This document shows positions 7,482 through 11,993 of a stretch of DNA of 11,993 nucleotides, one piece after another. The notes under the pieces were generated by a model, which was not told where the DNA came from, did no database searches, and saw only the letters and a program-made list of their open reading frames with translations. Location: assembly GCA_934101225.1 (NCBI GenBank), contig CAKOQK010000032.1:1-11993 (forward strand), in the 5' to 3' direction. How positions within the stretch are numbered: position 1 is the stretch's first letter; every line of letters begins with the position of its first letter. The position numbers and the translations under genes are program-made. This stretch comes from an uncultured Bacilli bacterium (GTDB lineage Bacteria; Bacillota_I; Bacilli_A; RF39; UBA660).

Positions 7482-8677
7482 TTATAGTTTAAGACATAAT
7501 TGTTTATATTTTTCTCTTATCTCTATTTCTTGCCACTTTTTAATACCCGTATGTGCATATGCTATTATATTTTTTTCCTCTTGCAAACTGACTCATCCAT
7601 ACTATGATCTTTCCTCTTAATGATTTACTTGATTCTACTATTTTTATACTTAGCAGTTTTTTATTTACTTCTTCTGCTAATAGACTTATGTGTCCTAAAT
7701 GTATTGTTAAAAATAAATTAAGATTATTTATTCCCTTTAATATTCTTCTATACGCCATCTTGAAAAATACAATCTTACTACTTTTATTACATCTTCTTTA
7801 TTATGTATTTCTCTATTTGTAAAAAGTATTAAAGGTCTTTCTTCACTTAGTCCATAACAAAATACTAATTCATAATCTTTCTTATTATATGGCAGTGTAA
7901 CTTTGGTGTGTGATATATATACTTCATGTTCTTCATTATCATCAAATCATAAAGTCATTCTTATTTTACCTTTTCTTTTTAGGACTTCTTCATATGCATT
8001 TTTCTTTTTTCCTTTAAATAAGAAAACTCTTCGATCATTCATTCTTATAATAAAATAATTGTCATTCATATAGTTGATTATTTTATTATCATTATAACCT
8101 CTATCAAAAACTCCAGTAAATTTTCTTCCTAATACATTTTTTACTGCATCTATACTTTTCATTGTATATTCATTCATGCTTTTAAATTCTTTGCTTTTAC
8201 ATGAATATATTTTGCTATATACACTTACTGGTTGTTTTTCTTTTTTAGTTAAAATTACAGGTTCACAAACGTGATATCCTTTTGTAATCTTCTTATCTAA
8301 ACTAGATGCATCAATTACATCATCAAGATCCTCAAATTTTTTTCCGTATATTTTAGATATATCAGAATCATCAAATAAAGCAACTGGTTCATCTCCGTAG
8401 ATATCACTAATAGTATTTATATAGTTATTATATACTTCCTCTATATTATCAAAATAATTTAAATTATCGCATAATCTTTCTATAGTATTTTTAAGTTTTA
8501 TATTCTCATTTAAACTTCGAGCTATATTTGAAACGAGACAACTTCCACTTGCTGCTATCCCGTATTCTATATCTTGTACAAACTTTTCTTCTGGCTTTGT
8601 TAATCCTTTTGAAACTTTTTTGAAAAATTTAAAATTTCTCTTTTCATTTCATATGTATTTGTAGTAAAATTATTCAT
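7482..8677 (-). pseudogene. DDE transposase pseudogene (IS4-like, YREK-type signature)
   Basis: Reading begins at ATG 8675-8677 behind a good GGAGG (8685-8689) and can be followed to TAA at 7482-7484 only by changing frame. Lesions: (1) a 6-T run at 8616-8621 (plus strand), where one lost base shifts the frame after about 20 codons; (2) TGA at 7947-7949 where relatives have Trp in the MTLWFDDNEE context; (3) a junction near 7740 where RWRIEEY leads straight to a TAA and the next frame resumes at LKGINNLNL, with roughly 20 residues missing; (4) a shift at the 7-T run 7570-7576, after which YAHTGIKKWQEIEIREKYKQ is readable. Preserved parts include ALFDDSDI and VFDRGY, which carry the likely first two catalytic Asp, and Y, R and E of YFSRWRIEE. 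The Lys of YREK lies in the deleted part. A -10-like TATAAT is at 8728-8733. The gene is dead. Confidence 0.9.
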
Positions 8678-8768
8678 GTAGACACCTCCAATTATTTTGT
8701 TTAGTACTAATTTTAGTCTATAATTAAATTATACTAAATTTTGGACTTGTTTACCTTATTTTTAAAGC

Positions 8769-8804
8769 AAAAAGATGAAGAATCTATAATTTTTTCATCT
8801 TTTT
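8769..8804 (+). terminator. Bidirectional hairpin upstream of the transposase
   Basis: An 11-bp perfect inverted repeat (AAAAAGATGAA at 8769-8779, TTCATCTTTTT at 8794-8804) with T tracts on both strands, inside the IS between its end and the transposase start. It could stop transcription entering the IS from the surface-protein operon; such shielding is known for other insertion sequences. Confidence 0.6.
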
Positions 8805-8821
8805 TAGTTATCAACAAATTT

Positions 8822-8836
8822 TACCGGAACTCAAAA
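8822..8836 (-). repeat. Right terminal inverted repeat of the IS
   Basis: On the minus strand it reads TTTTGAGTTCCGGTA and pairs with the left end at 7321-7335 at 14 of 15 positions. Confidence 0.8.
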
Positions 8837-8904
8837 TTTAAAATTATAATTTATTTTTTATAAATCATTGATTGTTTTTAATTTTGCAATATATTTTATT
8901 CCTT

Positions 8905-8932
8905 TCTAAAAGGAGGAAATATTTTTCCTCCT
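8905..8932 (-). terminator. Rho-independent terminator of the surface-protein operon
   Basis: On the minus strand AGGAGGAAA (8924-8932) pairs perfectly with TTTCCTCCT (8911-8919) across a 4-nt loop, followed by TTTAG. It lies 123 nt after the stop codon of the gene at 9056-10573, so the transcript keeps a structured 3' untranslated region. Confidence 0.75.
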
Positions 8933-9004
8933 CTATATATATTTATTACACATATGATTTAAATTTACTTGTTTTTTTGATGTTAATTGACCTTATTCTC
9001 TATT

Positions 9005-9051
9005 CGTGCCTGGCTGGTCCCTATCCGCCAAAAGCACGCCCTGCTTCGCAG
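9005..9051 (-). other. GC-rich tandem stem-loops after the variable gene
   Basis: Positions 9001-9060 hold 35 G or C of 60 in a very AT-rich setting. Two hairpins are visible. The first, 9041-9051, is CTGC/GCAG with a GAA triloop on the minus strand. The second has arms CGTGC/GCACG (9005-9009, 9034-9038) and inner TGGC/GCCA (9011-9014, 9027-9030), with two further G-C pairs possible. They begin five bases after the stop codon. DGR targets often have a hairpin just downstream of the variable repeat that assists retrohoming; that role here is inference. No coding frame in it looks real. Confidence 0.55.
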
Positions 9052-9055
9052 CACC

Positions 9056-10573
9056 TTATCCAAGACGGTAAGAATTTGATTTTTCACCAGTTCCACTAGT
9101 TATCAAGATATCAGATTTCAAGAAAACGGCCGGAAAAACACCGCCGGTACCATACGCGTGGCCGTAAGAGACAGAACCGACCCCATTCACATGGAACACG
9201 CCAGCCGAGTCACCAGAGTAAGGCGACAATGTCCAATAGTAATAGGAATCTTCTTTATATAACCAATTATCATTTGTACAATTATATATATCATTTGTTT
9301 TTGAATTCATATTATCTCTACATGATTCATTTGTTGATGCATAACCATAATCACTTGAATATATTAAAGCAACCTTTCCATCCCATGTATTTGTTCTTGG
9401 AACATTATCACTTGGTGTACTAATTAAGTTTGTACTTCTTTCTTGATTATATGAATCTAATGCACCTGATCCTGTTTTATTTCTATTTGTATTCCAGCTT
9501 GCTTTGGCTATTTTATCTATTTCACCACTTTTTATATTATTACTATAATCATATGGCTTTGTTTTAGCATTACCTTGGCCATTATCCCAATTTGTTGTTC
9601 CACTTGCTTTACTTGTATCTATATAATCTGTATTTAATTCAGTCATTAAATTTGCTTGACTCCATTCATTAACACCAAAACCATTATTTACTGATGATGA
9701 TGAACTATCCCATGAATATGTGCCTAATGATTTATCTCTTACTATTTTTACAAGTGACTCTTTTTTTTCATTTCCTTGTTCATCTATAGTTGTAATATCG
9801 TTAAATACTCCGATTATTCTCCATGTTTCGTTATTAAAATTAAGATAATTTTTTGGACTTGCTCCTACGTATCTTATATTTTTATCAATTGTATCATCTT
9901 GTTCTAGGCCATTGTCTGATGCGTCCATATTATATAATTTTGTTATATAATCCGTTATCTTAGGAGTGATTGTTACGTTTATATCTTCTGAACTTGTTGA
10001 TTTTTCTATTACAACATGAGCGGCAAACTTCTTATCATTATCGTATGATTGATTTTCACCATTATCTGGGAAAGATATAGTCAACTTATAAATGTGATTT
10101 ACATAAGTAGATGTAGTAGCAAAGTATCCTTTTCCAATGTATTTAGTTCCTGTTTGAGGAACAATTCCATATGTTGCATCAGCCATTTTACCATTAGTTG
10201 ATGATGTACTATCTTTTTCTAACTTATATGTTATTGCATCTTGTGTAAATGTATTAATATCAACGGCTATACCTATTTTATAGTACATGTTGTTATCTGG
10301 TTGTGTATCGGTTGGTTTTGAATCATTTTTTCCTTTTAATGTAAATTTTTTAGTCGTACTCCAACCGGGTATAATATTAGTTCCTGTTAATACCGCTGAA
10401 TTATTTTCATAATTTATTGTCATTTCTCCAGAGGTAAACGCAATGGTTGATGCTGATTCTATGTTATTTATTCTAGCCTTAAAATAGGCATATGAGACAC
10501 TTATTAGTGCAATAAACACTAAAAGAAAAATAGATATTAACATTGGCATTTCATATTTTTTTATTTTATTCAT
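9056..10573 (-). CDS. Membrane-anchored surface protein with C-type-lectin/FGE-like C-terminus, probable DGR target
   Basis: A 505-residue protein. The start ATG 10571-10573 follows AAGGA closely. A hydrophobic segment at about 9-31 acts as signal anchor, so the rest should be outside the cell. Residues about 40-190 match the next gene without gaps; IIPGWSTTKKFTL, then YYKIGIAV, recalls TasA/CalY-like matrix proteins (inference). From about 231 a second domain begins, with RYVGASPKNYLNFNNETWRI, then SSDYGYA, paired Cys (418, 432), WTLSPYSG, FPAVFLKSD and a GTGEKSNSYRLG end. This layout is common in surface proteins of gut Bacillota and resembles the ligand-binding folds of DGR variable proteins. 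Residues 446-485 are encoded by adenine-poor, GC-rich DNA unlike the rest of the gene. It lies 33 nt after the upstream paralogue, so the two are probably one operon. No cell-wall sorting motif is seen. The ligand is unknown. Confidence 0.8.
   Translation of the reverse strand: MNKIKKYEMPMLISIFLLVFIALISVSYAYFKARINNIESASTIAFTSGEMTINYENNSAVLTGTNIIPGWSTTKKFTLKGKNDSKPTDTQPDNNMYYKIGIAVDINTFTQDAITYKLEKDSTSSTNGKMADATYGIVPQTGTKYIGKGYFATTSTYVNHIYKLTISFPDNGENQSYDNDKKFAAHVVIEKSTSSEDINVTITPKITDYITKLYNMDASDNGLEQDDTIDKNIRYVGASPKNYLNFNNETWRIIGVFNDITTIDEQGNEKKESLVKIVRDKSLGTYSWDSSSSSVNNGFGVNEWSQANLMTELNTDYIDTSKASGTTNWDNGQGNAKTKPYDYSNNIKSGEIDKIAKASWNTNRNKTGSGALDSYNQERSTNLISTPSDNVPRTNTWDGKVALIYSSDYGYASTNESCRDNMNSKTNDIYNCTNDNWLYKEDSYYYWTLSPYSGDSAGVFHVNGVGSVSYGHAYGTGGVFPAVFLKSDILITSGTGEKSNSYRLG
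9121..9250 (-). other. Probable DGR variable repeat (VR)
   Basis: Counted directly, the coding strand of 9121-9240 has A 13, C 30, G 36, T 41. The adjoining 9241-9300 has A 28 and T 21 of 60, and 9061-9120 has A 20 of 60. Only adenine collapses; T is constant. That is the trace expected when template adenines are replaced at random during reverse transcription. The segment encodes the last part of a lectin-like domain, where variable repeats usually lie, and many codons end in C or T, as codons derived from AAC or AAT would. The GC-rich run at its end (through FPAVFL) may be the homing-initiation site. The boundaries are estimates, and no template repeat is in the window. Confidence 0.65.
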
Positions 10574-10606
10574 AGTATGTCCTTTCTATATAGATTATTA
10601 TATTTT

Positions 10607-11914
10607 TTATCCAATTCGGAACGCTGGTGCTATTCCGTAACTATTATTTAAATTAATCATATACCCAATTGTACCTGTAGAATCATATATATTTAAATCA
10701 AGCCCATTACCAGATAAAAGAACTATTCTATCACGAAGCCACCAATTAGAAGCAGTATTATTATATTTTTTAATGGCACATGATTTATTTGAGGAACTAT
10801 TATAATTTTGAGTTGAATAATAATCTAGTTGTCTAGTTGATGTATTATAACGATTTGCTATAATATCTTCGCCATCTATTTCTGTTTCATTTATTAAAAA
10901 TATCTTATCGCTTGCTGTTGCGGTAAAAACATAGCCGACAGGACTTCCACCGTTAATTTTTGCTGTAACAGCTATAATATTTGTTGTAATTATATTATCT
11001 CGCAAATCTGATGGCAATTTATTATAAAAGGCATTATTTAAATATGTTCTGATTTCGCTATCGACATATGTTTTAGTATTTTCATTAGTTAGTCCAGTTG
11101 TTCTATTTTCAATTATATCAACAAACTCAACTACAAATCCACAGGCTGTTTGTGAAAAATCATTTCCACTACATTCAGCAGGTGTTGTGTTATTTGCAAC
11201 GCGCACTGTATAACTTTTTCCACCTATTTCTACTTCTTTTTCATCTCCAACTGAATAAGCATCTAACTGTCCATCTTTAACCACGGCTGCTATTGTACTC
11301 CATGAGTCTTCGGCAAATGTGGTTGGAGTTGGTACATTATTTTGTTCAATAGTTACATGACCTGCAAATGATTTAGCGTTATCTATTGATTGATCTTTTC
11401 CAGTATCAGGAAATGAAATAGTTAAATTATATATGTGATTTACAAAGGTAGATGTTGTTGAAATGTAACCATGACCTAGATATTGTTTTCCGCTTTGATT
11501 TATTGTGCCTGATGCATTTGTTGCCATCTGTCCGTTAGTTGATGAAGAAGAGTCTTGTTTTAAACTATATGTTAAAGCACCTTTACTAAAAGTATTATTA
11601 TCTATTACAAGAACTATTTTGTAATACATATTATTATCAGTTGTAACATCATTTATTTTTGTATCATTTTTACCTGAAACAGTAAATTTTTTTGTAGTTG
11701 TCCAAGATGGAATTATTTTTGATGCAGTAATTACACCAGTATTGTCTTGATAATTAATTATCATTTCTCCACCAGCTACAGATATAGTAGATTTAGATTC
11801 ATTATTTTTTATTTTAGCAACAAAATAAGAATAAGCAATTGAAATAAATAACGTAGTCATTATTACAATTGAAATTGATAAAAATAAAATTATTTTTTTG
11901 TTGTTTTTATTCAT
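10607..11914 (-). CDS. Membrane-anchored surface protein with DUF6273-like C-terminal domain
   Basis: A 435-residue paralogue of the downstream gene over its first 190 residues (88 of 150 identical over 41-190). The N-terminal hydrophobic stretch (about 8-30) is a signal anchor, followed by the shared TasA-like module with IIPSWTTTKKFTV and YYKI at the same positions. The C-terminal part (about 203-435) is different and resembles DUF6273: SWSTIAAVVKDG, VGDEKEVEIGGKSYTVRVAN, CGFVVEFVDI, EIRTYLN, LPSDLR, TRQLDYY, NWWLRD and the final GIAPAFRIG. Two Cys (248, 258) may pair. Related C-termini in gut bacteria can hold DGR variable repeats, but here the 3' end (10621-10740) is not depleted of adenine (38 of 120). 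The start ATG 11912-11914 has AGGA ten bases upstream; the promoter is at 11940-11968. First gene of the operon. Function unknown. Confidence 0.8.
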   Translation of the reverse strand: MNKNNKKIILFLSISIVIMTTLFISIAYSYFVAKIKNNESKSTISVAGGEMIINYQDNTGVITASKIIPSWTTTKKFTVSGKNDTKINDVTTDNNMYYKIVLVIDNNTFSKGALTYSLKQDSSSSTNGQMATNASGTINQSGKQYLGHGYISTTSTFVNHIYNLTISFPDTGKDQSIDNAKSFAGHVTIEQNNVPTPTTFAEDSWSTIAAVVKDGQLDAYSVGDEKEVEIGGKSYTVRVANNTTPAECSGNDFSQTACGFVVEFVDIIENRTTGLTNENTKTYVDSEIRTYLNNAFYNKLPSDLRDNIITTNIIAVTAKINGGSPVGYVFTATASDKIFLINETEIDGEDIIANRYNTSTRQLDYYSTQNYNSSSNKSCAIKKYNNTASNWWLRDRIVLLSGNGLDLNIYDSTGTIGYMINLNNSYGIAPAFRIG

Positions 11915-11939
11915 ATATTATCAATCCTTACTTATTTAA

Positions 11940-11968
11940 ATTTTAATATATTATTTTATTTTGTGCAA
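11940..11968 (-). promoter_or_regulatory. Promoter of the surface-protein operon
   Basis: On the minus strand TTGCAC (11963-11968), a 17-nt spacer and TAAAAT (11940-11945), one or two mismatches from consensus in each box. The predicted start near 11933 gives a leader of about 19 nt containing the AGGA Shine-Dalgarno. No operator or invertible repeat is evident around it. Confidence 0.65.
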
Positions 11969-11993
11969 TTGGTTTACGTAAAGTTATTAAAGT

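Larger units (their letters stand above)
7321..8836 (-). mobile_element. Degenerate IS4-like insertion sequence, about 1.5 kb
   Basis: The element is defined by imperfect terminal inverted repeats (7321-7335 and 8822-8836) around a broken DDE transposase gene. Its size is usual for IS4-superfamily elements. No clear target-site duplication is seen; the AT-rich flanks allow only an ambiguous ATTT. It separates the secG housekeeping block from the surface-protein operon. I recognise the transposase type from memory but cannot name the IS. Confidence 0.85.

Noticed and set aside
7947..7949. TGA inside the transposase at a Trp position, suggesting a Mycoplasma-type code (TGA = Trp)
   Set aside because: rnr ends at TGA with a normal C-terminus, the housekeeping genes encode Trp with TGG and contain no internal TGA, and the transposase has other lesions. 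Ordinary decay explains it.
8872..9099. Plus-strand open frame of 75 codons across the intergenic region after the surface operon
   Set aside because: It crosses the terminator hairpin and the GC-rich stem-loops and overlaps the end of the surface gene. Its translation looks like no protein.
9001..9250. Horizontal import of a GC-rich fragment as the sole explanation for the composition change
   Set aside because: Within 9121-9240 only A is lost while T stays at 34%, which a general GC shift does not produce. Import remains possible for 9001-9060, where A is 15 of 60.

Overview
The window is very AT-rich, and every gene I accept lies on the minus strand. Gene content and order (hpf, a T-box-controlled ileS, the secG-rnr-smpB block), consensus sigma-A promoters and purine-rich Shine-Dalgarno sites point to a low-GC Gram-positive bacterium. 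A Bacilli or Mollicutes-related gut lineage such as RF39 or Erysipelotrichales is my inference; I cannot place it more precisely. The standard genetic code fits: Trp is TGG and rnr ends at TGA.

Housekeeping block (83-7310), read from high to low coordinates. secG (protein export) has its own promoter and a strong terminator. rnr (RNase R) and smpB (tmRNA partner) overlap and are probably translationally coupled; both act in rescue of stalled ribosomes. Next comes a consensus promoter driving a T-box leader and ileS. The T-box should sense uncharged tRNA-Ile. IleRS is of the eukaryote-like type 2 and carries a swapped signature motif, GIHH instead of HIGH. A cold-shock protein gene with its own terminator and the long-form hibernation factor hpf finish the block. 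Positions 1-82 hold nothing I can name.

Decayed insertion sequence (7321-8836). About 1.5 kb is bounded by 15-bp imperfect inverted repeats and holds an IS4-like DDE transposase broken by at least four lesions, including loss of part of the catalytic region.

Surface-protein operon (8905-11968). Two adjacent genes encode membrane-anchored proteins with the same N-terminal module (about 59% identity over residues 41-190, gap-free) and unrelated C-terminal ligand-binding-type domains. The 3' end of the second gene (about 9121-9250) looks like the variable repeat of a diversity-generating retroelement (DGR). Adenine on the coding strand falls to 13 of 120 bases, against 28 of 60 just upstream, while thymine is unchanged (34% against 35%). 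Its protein ends in a C-type-lectin/FGE-like pattern, and a GC-rich double stem-loop follows the stop codon. No reverse transcriptase or template repeat lies in the window, so diversification would have to be driven from elsewhere in the genome. This is the most interesting part of the window.
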